Source of the DNA: Roseobacter weihaiensis
Lineage (GTDB): Bacteria; Pseudomonadota; Alphaproteobacteria; Rhodobacterales; Rhodobacteraceae
Assembly (NCBI RefSeq): GCF_020622345.1
Contig: NZ_JACNMO010000021.1
Location: 32,523 to 96,522 of the forward strand
DNA: 64,000 bases
Direction: 5' to 3'
Position 1 is the stretch's first letter, and each line of letters starts with the position of its first letter. Position numbers and translations under genes: made by a program. Under the pieces are notes generated by a model, which was not told where the DNA came from, did no database searches, and worked only from the letters and a program-made list of their open reading frames with translations. This document shows positions 54,758 through 64,000 of the stretch, piece by piece.

Positions 54758-55050
54758 CAAAAACAGCCAATCAAAACCCGAAGATATGGCAGTTGCTGTC
54801 ATCGCGGATCTGGTACTTCATAGTACCTTATCTGGGTTTGTGTGCGATATACTTCTTTGGCGTCGTCGAGGTCCAGCCACGCTGGTATTTGGTCGTTGTC
54901 GGACTCATTGTTTTTGGACCCTCCCGCATATTTGCTCGAAACAATCCATTTTACAAAGCGTTTGGAGAACAAAAATGGGTGATGGAGAAAAATCAATTCA
55001 GGAGAAAGTTCAATCCGTTGCTGGCGCGGTTTGAGAGGTCAAGTCAATGA
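54754..55050 (+). CDS. Hypothetical two-helix membrane protein
   Basis: A 98-residue protein from GTG 54754 with two transmembrane helices (IWYFIVPYLGLCAIYFFGVV and WYLVVVGLIVFGPSRI) and a basic C-terminal tail (FRRKFNPLLARFERSSQ). The stop overlaps the ATG of the next ORF (ATGA). AT-rich, not recognised. A phage or island accessory membrane protein is a reasonable guess. Confidence 0.55.
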   Translation: MTKTANQNPKIWQLLSSRIWYFIVPYLGLCAIYFFGVVEVQPRWYLVVVGLIVFGPSRIFARNNPFYKAFGEQKWVMEKNQFRRKFNPLLARFERSSQ

Positions 55051-55190
55051 GTGAATTCAGATACTCCGTTTCTGAGGATTTGAATTCTTTGACCTCTGCA
55101 TACGGAAGGCCGAATATGACCATGATGGCGGCATCGCGCATTTTTACTTGTATATTGACCGACGCACAGGTGTCCGTTCATGCATTCTGA
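55047..55190 (+). CDS. Small ORF of 47 residues in the overlapping chain
   Basis: ATG 55047 overlaps the previous stop by four bases and reads MSEFRYSVSEDLNSLTSAYG onward for 47 residues. The reading frame shift to DGGIAHFYLYIDRRTGVRSC in the same stretch also looks protein-like, so this gene may be frameshifted. Not recognised. Confidence 0.35.
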   Translation: MSEFRYSVSEDLNSLTSAYGRPNMTMMAASRIFTCILTDAQVSVHAF

Positions 55191-55407
55191 ACTGACCAGT
55201 GATGAGCTGTCGCCACAGGTATTATCGAGCAAGTGCTGGTTTTCAAGTAGACCGGCACCCACTAGAATTAAGCTTCCGCGCTTGATCGCATCAGCAGTCG
55301 GCACAATTGCCAATTTGGCTGGCTACGGCCGAATGGTAGCAAAGGCGGGAGGCGCGGAGACCCCAACTATCGCAGCGGCTCTCGCCTTTGCGTTAGCTGT
55401 TGCGTGA
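55180..55407 (+). CDS. Small ORF of 75 residues, Ala-rich C-terminus
   Basis: ATG 55180 overlaps the previous ORF by 11 bases. The C-terminal part AGGAETPTIAAALAFALAVA is hydrophobic, perhaps a membrane helix. It is the last of five chained small ORFs and ends 85 bp before the convergent hsdR gene. Not recognised. Confidence 0.35.
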   Translation: MHSELTSDELSPQVLSSKCWFSSRPAPTRIKLPRLIASAVGTIANLAGYGRMVAKAGGAETPTIAAALAFALAVA

Positions 55408-55492
55408 TCCTGTACGCTGCCCAAGTAGCGTAACAGGCCCCGCATTAATTCGACAGGTCAAGTTCAACAGACGGGCACAAAGTGGCTGGCCC

Positions 55493-58400
55493 CTAAGTGA
55501 CCTCATTTCTTGCCATGAGCTCTGCCTGAGCAATGATTAGCTTGGTAGCTGATTCCTGTGCGTCAGGTGGATATCCATATTTTGCGAGCAGTCTACGCAC
55601 CGTGCGACGCATATCGGCTCGAACTGTATCGCGCTGTGTCCAATCCAAAGTCGCCTTTCGCTTGATGCTCTCAGCCAACTCCCTTGCGATTTGCTTGAGT
55701 GTTTCATCCTGCATCACTTGCTTAGCAGACGAGTTATCGGCCAACGCCTGATAGAAGGCGATTTCCTCTTCTGTTAGGCCAGTTTCATGGCCTTCAGCAA
55801 TCGCCGACGAAATGGACTTTGCTAAGCCGATTAGCTCTTCGATGACCTGTGCCGTTGAAATCGCTCGGTTGGAATAACGGATTAGGACGTTCTCAAGTGA
55901 CTCTCGAAATGACCGCGATTGTACGATGTTGACCTGTTCACGAGTTCGAATTTGATCGCTCAACAGCTTTTTGAGCGTCTCAAGCGCTAGATTTTTCTGT
56001 GGCAGCGCCGCGAGGCGATCAAGGAACTCATCTGACAAAATACCAACGTTTGTGTTTGGTAATCCGGCTACTTCAAAGAGATCGATCACGCCGTCAGTTC
56101 GAATTGCACCTGAAATGACTTGATTAACTGCTGGTGAGCTTGCGCTAGATCGAGTGTGGTTTTCATCGTCGAACCGCTTGCGGATCGCAGAGCGGACATT
56201 CTGATAGAAGGCCAAATGGTCACGGACTGCATCGGTCTCGGGGCGTGGCACGGCAAGTGCAAACGCCTTCGACAAACGGACAGTCATTTCGTCAAATCGC
56301 TTCTTGCCGTTCTCCTTTTGAAGAACGTAATTGGCACCATCGATAATTGCTCTGAGCTGATCTGCATCTGAACCTGCGACAAGGCTCATATAATCGAAAT
56401 CACCAAAGAAGGCCGTTAACTCTTCCGCATGCCGCAGCATGAGGGGCACTGCCTGATCCTGAATGTTCTCGACAGGTTTTCCTTCCCCACCAGCCTGAGT
56501 GTAGGTCTGAATTGCGTCACGAAGCTGGTCGGCGATACCCAAATAGTCCACGACTACGCCGCCTGGCTTGTCACCAAAGACACGGTTCACCCTGGCGATG
56601 GCCTGCATGAGGTTATGCCCGGCGAGCGGCTTGTCGAGATACATTGTGTGAAGGGAAGGACAGTCGAAGCCCGTCAGCCACATGTCGCATACGATCACGA
56701 GATTGAGCGGATCGGCATTGTCCTTCAGACGAAGCGCCAGTTTCTCACGACGTGTCTTTGTCCGTCCATGATACTTGGTCCGTTGTGTGCGTTCTTCGAA
56801 CTGCTCGGCGGTTTCTTCGTAGACTGGATTCCCGGCGGCATCTCTAATTGGCTTCCCCGTTGCGTCCTTTTTCACCCGCCGCGGTGTAACGTTTGAATCC
56901 ATTACGACCTTGATCGCGCCTGCATCGTCTTCATCCGAGTGCCAGTCAGGCCGGAGCGATGTAATTTTATCGTAAAGGTTCATGCAGATATCGCGGCTCA
57001 TACAGACGATCATCGCCTTCCCATCAATCACCTCTGATCTCTGATCGAAGTGGCTGATGATTTGAGAGGCCAAGGTCTCAAGACGTTGGTCTGCTCCAGC
57101 AAGCATCTCTAATGGAACTGTAATGTCAGGATCGCCGGACGAACCCGCGTCGTCGTCATCGGCTGCTTCTGCGATCAGCCGTTCAGCCTCTGTTATCCCC
57201 TCATCGTCAGGAATTAGCTTGATGAGCTGCATCTCGTAGTAAATTGGGACCGTAGCGTTATCGTCGATTGCTTGTTTTATGTCGTAGATATCGACGTCGC
57301 TTCCGAAGACACCGCGTGTAGATCGGTCACCACCCTCAACCGGAGTTCCTGTGAACCCAACGAAAGTTGCGTTCGGAAGGTTTTCTCGCATCCAACGCGC
57401 ACCGCCTTTAAGAAAACCGTATTGGCTACGGTGCGCTTCGTCCGCAAGAACCACAATATTCGCACGAGTACTGACGGGTTCCGCACGCTCTTCGAACTTC
57501 TGGATGGTCGTAAAGATCACCCCGCCCGAAGCGCGATTGAGTTTGCTGGAAAGGTCTTCTCTATCCGCAGCCTGCTCCGGGTCTTGGCGCAAGAGCGCGC
57601 GTCCATCAGCAAAAGTCCCAAAGAGCTGACCGTCGAGATCGTTGCGATCGGTAACAACAACAATGGTCGGATTCTGAAGTGCTGTATCTCCAATTAAGGC
57701 GCCCGAGAGCATCAACATCGTCAAGCTCTTGCCGGAGCCCTGCGTGTGCCAGACGACGCCGCCACGTCCATCACCTTCCGGCTTGAGGGATAGTGTCACC
57801 CGTTCGCGTGCTTTGCGAACCGCGCGAAACTGATGATAACCGCCAATCTTCTTGATGATACGACCTGTGCGTTCGTCTTCCTCGAAGACAATGCAGTGAG
57901 CCAAGTAGTCCAGCAAAGCGTCGCGACGAAACAGTCCAGTGATCACGGTTTCCAGCGTCGGCGCGCCTGGATACCCGTCATCTTTGATCGAACGCCAAGG
58001 CGTAAACCGATCCTGATCAGCGGTGAGGGAGCCAACTCGCGACTGGTCACCGTCGCTGACGACAAGAATTTCATTGTAGGCAAAGAGCGCCGGGACTGCG
58101 GACTTGTAATCTTGGAGCTGATCAAATGCCGTCCAGAGGGTCGCTTCTTCGTTTGTGGGGTCTTTCAGTTCAATCACTGCGACCGGCAACCCGTTCAAAA
58201 AGATCACGAGATCGGGGCGACGGGTATGTTCACCGTTCTTTACGGTGAGCTGGCGAACTACCAGAAAGTCGTTCGCAGACAAATTGTGCCAGTCGAACAA
58301 CTTCGCTTTGTCGCCGCGCGTTTCGCCTTCCGCCGTTCGGTAATCAACGTCCGCGCCATCCGTCAACAAGCGATGGAACCAGCGGTTGTTCTGTTCAAGT

Positions 58401-58633
58401 GTTGGTTCTGGCGGGCGGGACACAAGCGTCGCCGCCTGTCCGATGGCATCCTCAGGCAAGTCTGGATTCAGCTTGCGCAACGCCGCCTTGAGACGGGGCA
58501 TTAGCACAACGTCTTCGTATGACTCACGTAAGGGATAATCCGCGCCGACGGAGATATCAGCTCCTCGCGCGGTATCGTAACCAAGAGATTCAAACCAACC
58601 CAAGGCGGCCTGTTCGACGATATCTTCCCTCAT
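55493..58633 (-). CDS. hsdR: Type I restriction enzyme R subunit
   Basis: The 1046-residue translocating endonuclease subunit. N-terminal PD-(D/E)xK nuclease: D141, E155, K157 in [20 protein letters not shown], with QxxxY at 172-176. SF2 motor: Walker A GSGKS at 299-303 ([14 protein letters not shown]) and DEAH at 398-401 ([11 protein letters not shown]). The C-terminal helical part contacts the methyltransferase. Last gene of the leftward operon; it overlaps the Abi_C gene by four bases. Intact, full length. Confidence 0.96.
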   Translation of the reverse strand: MREDIVEQAALGWFESLGYDTARGADISVGADYPLRESYEDVVLMPRLKAALRKLNPDLPEDAIGQAATLVSRPPEPTLEQNNRWFHRLLTDGADVDYRTAEGETRGDKAKLFDWHNLSANDFLVVRQLTVKNGEHTRRPDLVIFLNGLPVAVIELKDPTNEEATLWTAFDQLQDYKSAVPALFAYNEILVVSDGDQSRVGSLTADQDRFTPWRSIKDDGYPGAPTLETVITGLFRRDALLDYLAHCIVFEEDERTGRIIKKIGGYHQFRAVRKARERVTLSLKPEGDGRGGVVWHTQGSGKSLTMLMLSGALIGDTALQNPTIVVVTDRNDLDGQLFGTFADGRALLRQDPEQAADREDLSSKLNRASGGVIFTTIQKFEERAEPVSTRANIVVLADEAHRSQYGFLKGGARWMRENLPNATFVGFTGTPVEGGDRSTRGVFGSDVDIYDIKQAIDDNATVPIYYEMQLIKLIPDDEGITEAERLIAEAADDDDAGSSGDPDITVPLEMLAGADQRLETLASQIISHFDQRSEVIDGKAMIVCMSRDICMNLYDKITSLRPDWHSDEDDAGAIKVVMDSNVTPRRVKKDATGKPIRDAAGNPVYEETAEQFEERTQRTKYHGRTKTRREKLALRLKDNADPLNLVIVCDMWLTGFDCPSLHTMYLDKPLAGHNLMQAIARVNRVFGDKPGGVVVDYLGIADQLRDAIQTYTQAGGEGKPVENIQDQAVPLMLRHAEELTAFFGDFDYMSLVAGSDADQLRAIIDGANYVLQKENGKKRFDEMTVRLSKAFALAVPRPETDAVRDHLAFYQNVRSAIRKRFDDENHTRSSASSPAVNQVISGAIRTDGVIDLFEVAGLPNTNVGILSDEFLDRLAALPQKNLALETLKKLLSDQIRTREQVNIVQSRSFRESLENVLIRYSNRAISTAQVIEELIGLAKSISSAIAEGHETGLTEEEIAFYQALADNSSAKQVMQDETLKQIARELAESIKRKATLDWTQRDTVRADMRRTVRRLLAKYGYPPDAQESATKLIIAQAELMARNEVT

Positions 58634-59355
58634 ACCTCGGCCTCCCCTCCATCAGGCTGTTCTTCTTGCTGTTCTCGCGCGCCGTCCTGCTCCTGTTTGA
58701 ATGCGACAAGCGCTGTCCGATACGCGTTGTTATCAGTTCGAAACAAGGCTTCGCTCGCAACTAGTGGCGTTTCGAGCACTTCGAATGGCCCGAAATCGTT
58801 GTCGATCCACTCGTCGAAATCGTTGTGATCGCCATATCGCAAGCGCGCTAGCGGCGCTTTGCCTGAGCCGTTTAGATGGGTTTTGAACAATAGCCCGACT
58901 ACAGCATCCGTCGCCCTGGCGAGAATTTCGGCATAGCGCGCGTCGAGCATCGGGGCGTAGGCATCTGATCCATGAGCCGCCGCCCCATGGGCGTTGCGGA
59001 TTTCCATGACGCCATCAATAATCGAGTTGACCCCTCGCAGCAGCTTCTCCGCACCGTTCTTCAAAGTGGGATCAGTGTGCCCGTCACCGTGAATGCCGAG
59101 GTGCAGAAACTTAGTGGTTTCTGCGATGAGTTTTGGAGCTTCCCAAGCGCCATCGGGTGCTTGGCCGCGATCTACCAAAATGGTTTTGGAGGTCGTTTCG
59201 ATCAATGTAAGGCAGAAGGACACGGCGATGCCTGGCTTGTCCGGCATCGCGTCTTCCAACGCTTCCACTTGCTGGCGAATAACAAGAGATTCCGGATGGC
59301 TTTCCATCAATTCACGGCAGGCGGATAATTGGAATGTGTATGCCTCAACTGCCAT
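58630..59355 (-). CDS. Abortive-infection-type protein (Abi_C domain) inside the RM operon
   Basis: A 241-residue protein whose central segment [20 protein letters not shown] followed by [20 protein letters not shown] matches the Abi_C C-terminal domain of abortive infection proteins (conserved R-N-x-H-G). The N-terminal ~110 residues are helical with no motif I recognise; the tail is acidic ([20 protein letters not shown]). It overlaps hsdS by one base and hsdR by four, so it is translated with the restriction enzyme. It may be a backup that kills or arrests the cell when restriction fails; that is inference. Confidence 0.7.
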   Translation of the reverse strand: MAVEAYTFQLSACRELMESHPESLVIRQQVEALEDAMPDKPGIAVSFCLTLIETTSKTILVDRGQAPDGAWEAPKLIAETTKFLHLGIHGDGHTDPTLKNGAEKLLRGVNSIIDGVMEIRNAHGAAAHGSDAYAPMLDARYAEILARATDAVVGLLFKTHLNGSGKAPLARLRYGDHNDFDEWIDNDFGPFEVLETPLVASEALFRTDNNAYRTALVAFKQEQDGAREQQEEQPDGGEAEV

Positions 59356-60674
59356 TACTCGCCACCTTCGAGGCCAAGGTCCTCTAGACTCGGTGCATCC
59401 AATTCGCCGGAGATGAGTTTGGGGAGAAGCGTATCGCGGAAAGCTGAAAGAGTAGAAATCTCGTCTCGGTTCGCTGTTATCCGCTCGAACATCGGTTTCG
59501 AGAGTTGCTCAAATGCTTGGAGAGCCTCCGTTCCAGGATCAACCATCTTGTAGCCGGATATGGACTCGTGACCGACGCGCTGGCGACCGCTTGTCCCGGT
59601 CATATTCTTTATCGCGAATTCCCGAAAGCGCTCGCTCCTGGCAAGACAATAGATAAATTCGCGGGACGCAGAGCCCTGAGGTGCCAGCACGATATATTCT
59701 GTCGAACCCCAGCCAATCTCCCCCGTATCGAGGAAATCGACCAATGCAGTCTTTCCGTTTTCAAGGCACGGAGTGATCCGGGCGAGGAGTGTATCGCCAT
59801 TTTTGAACCGCATACCTGAAGTGAACTTCCGTTGCGCCCAGTTGGCAGGTGCCGGCCCAGACGTGGGAACGTCCGTCATCCCTAGGTAGGTTGCTTCAAC
59901 GCCTTTCTTCAATTGTCGAGCAGGATTTACCTCAATGAGGTCCGAAAGAGGTTTCGAAGACCATCCAGCAGGAATATCTCCGATCTCGGACGGCTGAAAG
60001 CTATCTGGAAGAGTTTCGAATAGCTCCTGAGGCATGCCGCGAAAACTGGTTGCGCCGGTGGCCTTAGCACGGACGGGCTCAAAATCGACAAACCATGTCC
60101 GAAACACCGTTCGAGCCATCTCTTCTAGCGTCGCGTTTATCTCCCGCATGAGATCGATCTTGTCGTCCAGATCACCAAGAATTTTGGCAATGGCGCGTTG
60201 GATGTCAAAATCAGGAAGCGGAAGTTCTACTTGCCGAAGCGCCTTCTGGCTTATGCCCTGAACTGTTGTGCCTGTGGCGCGCCGGTACAAGCGATCTTGC
60301 ATTTCGTCCGACAGAAGTAGGTACTTCAAGTAGCCATTGTCCAAGCAACCTGGACGCCCACGCATGGTTACAATTCTTTGCCCAAGGGCGTACTGAGCTG
60401 TCCGCGCGTTTAAGCGAGCGACTTCTCCCAAGGGGGCCTCAGTTGTCATGACGACATCCCCTACACTTGGAAGGCCGCGGCGCATCCACTCTTCGTAGTA
60501 AGACGGGTCTATGGTTTGCTCAACTGGCTCCAGAATTCTGCCGTTTTTCACGACCTTTGCAGAGATGACCGGAATACCGGTCTTCGATTTTGTCGGCGAC
60601 TTGCCTCGGTAATCAATCAGAACTTCAAGGCACTTCTCGAGTGCCCACTCGGATCGCTCAGAACTCATACCCAA
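59355..60674 (-). CDS. hsdS: Type I restriction-modification S subunit
   Basis: A 439-residue DNA-specificity subunit. Two target-recognition domains (about 10-165 and 220-400) flank conserved helical spacers, seen as [20 protein letters not shown] and [15 protein letters not shown] in the middle and at the end. The recognition sequence cannot be read. It overlaps hsdM by 17 bases and the Abi_C gene by one base. Confidence 0.93.
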   Translation of the reverse strand: MGMSSERSEWALEKCLEVLIDYRGKSPTKSKTGIPVISAKVVKNGRILEPVEQTIDPSYYEEWMRRGLPSVGDVVMTTEAPLGEVARLNARTAQYALGQRIVTMRGRPGCLDNGYLKYLLLSDEMQDRLYRRATGTTVQGISQKALRQVELPLPDFDIQRAIAKILGDLDDKIDLMREINATLEEMARTVFRTWFVDFEPVRAKATGATSFRGMPQELFETLPDSFQPSEIGDIPAGWSSKPLSDLIEVNPARQLKKGVEATYLGMTDVPTSGPAPANWAQRKFTSGMRFKNGDTLLARITPCLENGKTALVDFLDTGEIGWGSTEYIVLAPQGSASREFIYCLARSERFREFAIKNMTGTSGRQRVGHESISGYKMVDPGTEALQAFEQLSKPMFERITANRDEISTLSAFRDTLLPKLISGELDAPSLEDLGLEGGE

Positions 60675-62328
60675 GCGCCCCCAAATTCTTCTTTATCTCC
60701 GCCTCCAGAGTATCCGACGCTGCGAGCTGATCGCTCAACTCCCCGACCAGCCTCTCCATCTTCTCTTCGAATGGCTCATCATCGGCTTTGCGCGCTGCGC
60801 TACCAACATAGGTGCCAGGGGTTAGTACGTGGTTGTATTTGGCGATGTCCGATAGCTTTGCGGCTTTGCAGAAGCCTTTGACGTCTTCGTAAGCGCCCGC
60901 GTCCTGCTCGCCGCGCCAGGCATGATAGGTCGCGACGATCCGGCCGATCTCCGTTTCGGGTGGTGGCGGGGAAGTAGGGTGGTCGCGCCCTGAAAGGAAG
61001 CGCAACGTCCGCGATCCTTCTTCCAGTGCGCCCATATCGCGTGCATCGATGAATAGAGTTTCGCCAGAACGGTCGCGACCACCGCGCCCCTTATCAAGAT
61101 ACTTGCCCGATTTATCACGCGTTACAAACCAAAGGCAGACTGGAATTCCAGTCGTCAAGAATAGCTGTGGCGGCATGGCGATAATGCAGTCGACCAGGTC
61201 AGCCTCGATTATTTTCGTCCGGATTTGCCCTTCTCCGCCTGACGTCGAAGACAGCGACCCGTTCGCCATTACGAACGCTGCGATGCCGCCGCCTTTGCCA
61301 TTGGGCGGGGAGAGGTGGTGGATGAAATGCTGTATCCAAGCATAGTTCGCATTGCCGACGGGAGGCGGGCCGTACTTCCAGCGCGTATCACTACGAAGTA
61401 GGTCGCCAGACCAGTCAGAGATGTTGAAGGGCGGATTTGCGAGGATGTAATCAGCCTTGAGGTCCGGGTGCAGGTCGCGGGTGAAACTGTCCGCTGGTTG
61501 CTCGCCCAGATTGGCTTCAATCCCGCGAATGGCGAGGTTCATATGGGCCAGACGCCACGTCGTCGGATTTGATTCCTGCCCAAACACAGAGAGATCGCGC
61601 TTTGATCCACCGTGAGATTCGGCAAAGCGTTCGGATTGAACGAACATACCGCCCGAACCGCATGCGGGGTCATAAACACGGCCCTCATAGGGCTCGATCA
61701 TTTCGACCATCAGCCGCACAATGGAGCTGGGCGTGAAAAACTCCCCGCCTAGCTTGCCTTCTGCAGCGGCGAACTTGCCGAGAAAATACTCGTAGACACG
61801 CCCTAGAATATCTTTCTTCTGCGCTTCCTTTGTACCGACAGCGATGGAGGCGATCTGGTCGATCAGACCACCTAGGCGCTCCGGTGAAATACCCCGTCGC
61901 GCATAGTCACGTGGCAGCTTTCCCTTGAGCTTAGGATTGTCCCGCTCAATCGCGTACATGGCGTCATCGATCAGTTTGCCGATATTTGGTGTTTTGCCTT
62001 TGGCTTGAATTTCGGCCCAACGCGCTTCGATCGGAACCCAAAAGACGCCCTCAGCGGTGTATTCGTCCCGGCTTTCGAGCATGTTTTCGGCTGATGCGCC
62101 GGTAATGCCATCGGCTTCAAGCTCCTGTCGCAATGCTTCGCGGCGAGTCTCGAACGCATCTGAGATGTACTTCAGGAAGATCAGACCGAGGACGACATGC
62201 TTGTACTCTGCAGCGTCGATAGAGCCGCGCAGTTTGTCCGCAGCCGCCCAAAGAGCCTCGGGGTCGATGCCAAGCTCTTTCTCATCAATTACTAGGGCAG
62301 CTTCCGGTTGGTCCTCTGCGTTTGTCAT
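60658..62328 (-). CDS. hsdM: Type I restriction-modification M subunit (adenine methyltransferase)
   Basis: A 556-residue N6-adenine methyltransferase. SAM motif I is [10 protein letters not shown] (220-229) after [18 protein letters not shown], and catalytic motif IV is NPPF (298-301). The N-terminal helical domain ([20 protein letters not shown] then [19 protein letters not shown]) is typical. Starts six bases after mrr. Confidence 0.96.
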   Translation of the reverse strand: MTNAEDQPEAALVIDEKELGIDPEALWAAADKLRGSIDAAEYKHVVLGLIFLKYISDAFETRREALRQELEADGITGASAENMLESRDEYTAEGVFWVPIEARWAEIQAKGKTPNIGKLIDDAMYAIERDNPKLKGKLPRDYARRGISPERLGGLIDQIASIAVGTKEAQKKDILGRVYEYFLGKFAAAEGKLGGEFFTPSSIVRLMVEMIEPYEGRVYDPACGSGGMFVQSERFAESHGGSKRDLSVFGQESNPTTWRLAHMNLAIRGIEANLGEQPADSFTRDLHPDLKADYILANPPFNISDWSGDLLRSDTRWKYGPPPVGNANYAWIQHFIHHLSPPNGKGGGIAAFVMANGSLSSTSGGEGQIRTKIIEADLVDCIIAMPPQLFLTTGIPVCLWFVTRDKSGKYLDKGRGGRDRSGETLFIDARDMGALEEGSRTLRFLSGRDHPTSPPPPETEIGRIVATYHAWRGEQDAGAYEDVKGFCKAAKLSDIAKYNHVLTPGTYVGSAARKADDEPFEEKMERLVGELSDQLAASDTLEAEIKKNLGALGYEF

Positions 62329-62334
62329 ATCGCC

Positions 62335-63252
62335 TCATTCACCTTCAAAAAATTCATCATCCACCTTTTTCAGGTGCACAGTTTCTTCCAGACGACAGCC
62401 GATATTGTACCGGATCATCAACTTGGTGAGCTGATTGCCGTCGATTAGGACAATCCGCATGCCGAGGTCCTTAGCAGTCTGTGTCGCGCTAGAACTGAAA
62501 GCGGAGGTGGTGAAGAAGATGCCTTTCTGGGCTTTCTTCAAGCTCAGCGCACCGAAGAAATCACGGATATCGCCAGCGCCGATGTTATTGCCTTCCGCAT
62601 ATCGCTTGGCTTGGACGTAAATTTGATCGACCCCGAGCGGGTCCTGATCAATCACGCCGTCAACGCCATTGTCGCCAGATTGACCAAGCGCTCGCGCGGC
62701 ATCCTCTGAGGTGCCGCCGTAGCCCATTGCCAGCAGCAAGTCGACGATCAAGTTTTCAAAGAACTGCGGGGACGCGGTACGTACGCGCTCAAGAAGGTCG
62801 GCAGCGAGTGCCGAGTTAATCTGAGAATGAGCTGTCCTGAGGATTTCATCAGGCGTTGCATCCGTTTCCTTAGGACCCTTGGTTGGTGCATTTGCCGCTC
62901 CGCTGGAGGATCCCTTTCTGCTCTTGAACTCTTGGAACGCATCATATCGTTCAAGAAACTTGTTATCGATGCGATCAGGGGCTTCTGCGAGAACCCTTCG
63001 CCCCTCTTCGGTCGCAATAAAGAAACTTCGTTTTGGGTAGCTGAGAAGCCCCGCTTGTTTCAGATAGGTTTTTGCCCAATGGACACGATTATCGAACGTT
63101 TTTTGCTTTCCAGAAGGCAAAAGGTCCGCACTTTCATCAACCGACAACCCAAATTTCTCTGCCAGTTTGGCAATAACGTCTTTTGTCTGCACCGCTTCGC
63201 TGTCGGCAGACTGGAGCACGGGCAGCATCAATGATTGATAATCCGGGATCAT
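62335..63252 (-). CDS. mrr: Mrr-type modification-dependent restriction endonuclease
   Basis: A 305-residue protein with an N-terminal Mrr_N winged helix (YQSLMLPVLQSADSEAVQTK) and a C-terminal Mrr_cat PD-(D/E)xK nuclease: E167 in FFENLIVDLL, D198 in GDNGVDGVID and Q214-A-K216 in IYVQAKRYAE. Mrr enzymes cut methylated DNA, so its presence beside a type I methyltransferase implies that the local HsdM mark is tolerated. First large gene of the operon. Confidence 0.93.
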   Translation of the reverse strand: MIPDYQSLMLPVLQSADSEAVQTKDVIAKLAEKFGLSVDESADLLPSGKQKTFDNRVHWAKTYLKQAGLLSYPKRSFFIATEEGRRVLAEAPDRIDNKFLERYDAFQEFKSRKGSSSGAANAPTKGPKETDATPDEILRTAHSQINSALAADLLERVRTASPQFFENLIVDLLLAMGYGGTSEDAARALGQSGDNGVDGVIDQDPLGVDQIYVQAKRYAEGNNIGAGDIRDFFGALSLKKAQKGIFFTTSAFSSSATQTAKDLGMRIVLIDGNQLTKLMIRYNIGCRLEETVHLKKVDDEFFEGE

Positions 63253-63263
63253 GTGTTTTTTGA

Positions 63264-63422
63264 CTACTTTCGTGTGTCTTCTTGGTCTTGATGTGACGCT
63301 ATGTATTGACGCATGAATTCACGGATTACCTGAGCGGCTGGACGGTCTTGATCCCGACAGACTTCGAGAAACTTCTGGCGAAGCTCCCGCTCAATACGAA
63401 TTCGCAGTCCCGAGTTTTTCAT
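63264..63422 (-). CDS. Ribbon-helix-helix DNA-binding protein
   Basis: A 52-residue protein from ATG 63422 with the RHH pattern GLRIRIERELRQKFLEVC (beta strand plus helix) and AAQVIREFMRQYIASH (second helix), like Arc/CopG repressors. It starts the mrr-hsd operon (11 bp before mrr) and may regulate it; it could also be an antitoxin without its toxin. An in-frame ATG at 63449 is less likely because residues before MKNSG do not fit the fold. Confidence 0.7.
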   Translation of the reverse strand: MKNSGLRIRIERELRQKFLEVCRDQDRPAAQVIREFMRQYIASHQDQEDTRK

Positions 63423-63528
63423 AATCAAAGGTGTAGCCGATGGATACACATCTGGCGATAGTAAACTGGATTGTTTGACTCATCGGCGACACGCTGACGC
63501 GCATTTAACATACCTAAGGCTGGTCCAT

Positions 63529-63690
63529 GACGGACTACATCACCGAGTTGGCCGACAAGTATGGACGCTATGGATATCGCGTGGTGACAGGCTTGTTGAA
63601 AAACACGGAGTGGCAGTGAAGCACAAACTCGTTGAACGCATCTGGCGGCATGATGAGCTGAAGGTACCACACCAGCAAAGCATAGCGGCG
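63529..63690 (+). pseudogene. IS3-family transposase (OrfB) fragment with frameshift
   Basis: In one frame DYITELADKYGRYGYRVVTG then LLKNTEWQ, then after a one-base loss VKHKLVERIWRHDELKVPHQ in another frame. This matches the helix-turn-helix/integrase front part of IS3-type OrfB transposases (consensus YGYRRV ... NHKRVERIWRREGLKVP). No catalytic DDE region follows. It is a decayed insertion-sequence scrap lying between the XRE gene and the RHH gene. Confidence 0.75.
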
Positions 63691-63776
63691 ACAACCCTGC
63701 GAAACCTTCTCACTCCAGCTTTTCGTCTGCGCAAATCGATTTTAATGCCGCTTCGCGCTTGTCTGTCCACACTGCT

Positions 63777-64000
63777 TCATCGACTCTTTGCCGCCGCGCG
63801 TTCAACCTCACTGACAAACTCCGTGAGTGAGACGCCAAGTTCACGGCAAATTGCGTCCATAACTGTCAACGTAGGTTGTCGCCTACAGGTTTCCAGGAAC
63901 GAGATGTAGCTCATGGAAAGATCTGTTCTGAACGCGAGTTCCTCCTGCGAGAGGTTCGCGGCCTTACGTCTCTCGCGGAGAACCCGCGCGTAAGCCGCTA
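63777..64000 (-). CDS. XRE-family helix-turn-helix regulator (N-terminus outside window)
   Basis: The minus strand reads in from the window end for 74 codons to the stop 63777-63779. The sequence RVLRERRKAANLSQEELAFR then TDLSMSYISFLETCRRQPTL is a complete Cro/CI-type HTH (LSQEELA ... YISFLE). The missing part is likely only a few residues. XRE regulators often control restriction operons; here an IS scrap separates it from the RHH-mrr-hsd operon. Confidence 0.85.
   Translation of the reverse strand, partial: AAYARVLRERRKAANLSQEELAFRTDLSMSYISFLETCRRQPTLTVMDAICRELGVSLTEFVSEVERAAAKSR

Noticed and set aside
63475..63909. 144-codon plus-strand ORF at the right end
   Set aside because: It mixes IS3-scrap frames and runs antisense through the XRE gene; the protein-like pieces belong to other frames.

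Overview
The window looks like a chromosomal segment from an alphaproteobacterium of the order Rhodobacterales, probably a marine Roseobacter-group species. This rests on gene content and protein character: mreB/mreC, an alphaproteobacterial class I lysyl-tRNA synthetase, an FeS-type photolyase, a glycine-riboswitch gcvTHP operon, NDUFS4-like ETC subunit next to uvrB, and mostly GC-rich coding sequence. No database search was possible, so the genus is left open.

Layout. 1-7.6 kb: end of the mre cell-shape locus, a solute-binding protein, leuA with its own leucine leader peptide and hairpins, an SDR/photolyase pair, and a LysE exporter. 7.7-16.3 kb: a 19-repeat MORN protein, NAD synthetase, two secreted hydrolases, gltX, a MATE pump and a gamma-glutamylcyclotransferase. 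16.4-21.1 kb: tandem glycine riboswitch followed by gcvT-gcvH-gcvP. 21.1-25.2 kb: ABC exporter of the YbbAP type divergent from a TesA-like esterase, then a cold-shock gene. 25.6-36.9 kb: a reductive pyrimidine-degradation locus (pydA/pydB dehydrogenase, a TetR regulator resembling RutR, amidohydrolase, dihydropyrimidinase, and a complete NMT1-type ABC importer). RutR-like palindromes lie in the pydA promoter and in the tetR/amidohydrolase divergent promoter, so one regulator probably controls the locus. 37-49.2 kb: second cold-shock gene, a candidate small RNA with a CRP-like site and a strong terminator, lipocalin/cutA, an AT-rich gene pair fused behind ettA, nadD-dacB, lysK and several small hypotheticals.

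49.2-64 kb is where accessory DNA accumulates. A VapB45/VapC45-like toxin-antitoxin pair sits next to uvrB. Beyond the ETC subunit and GNAT genes there is a tRNA-Arg gene cut in its anticodon loop, a decayed transposase, an intact tRNA-Arg(TCT), a chain of overlapping small ORFs, and a defence operon read leftward: RHH protein - mrr - hsdM - hsdS - Abi_C protein - hsdR. The gene boundaries from mrr to hsdR are 6 bp apart or overlap. A second decayed transposase (IS3-like) and a truncated XRE regulator lie at the right edge. IS debris, a broken tRNA and restriction genes together suggest a mobile-element-derived defence island.

The strongest candidates for something new are: the abortive-infection (Abi_C) gene embedded in the type I restriction operon; the candidate CRP-linked small RNA at 37.9-38.05 kb; the AT-rich GrlR-like/DUF6680-like pair three bases behind ettA; and the chain of small overlapping ORFs at 54.3-55.4 kb.
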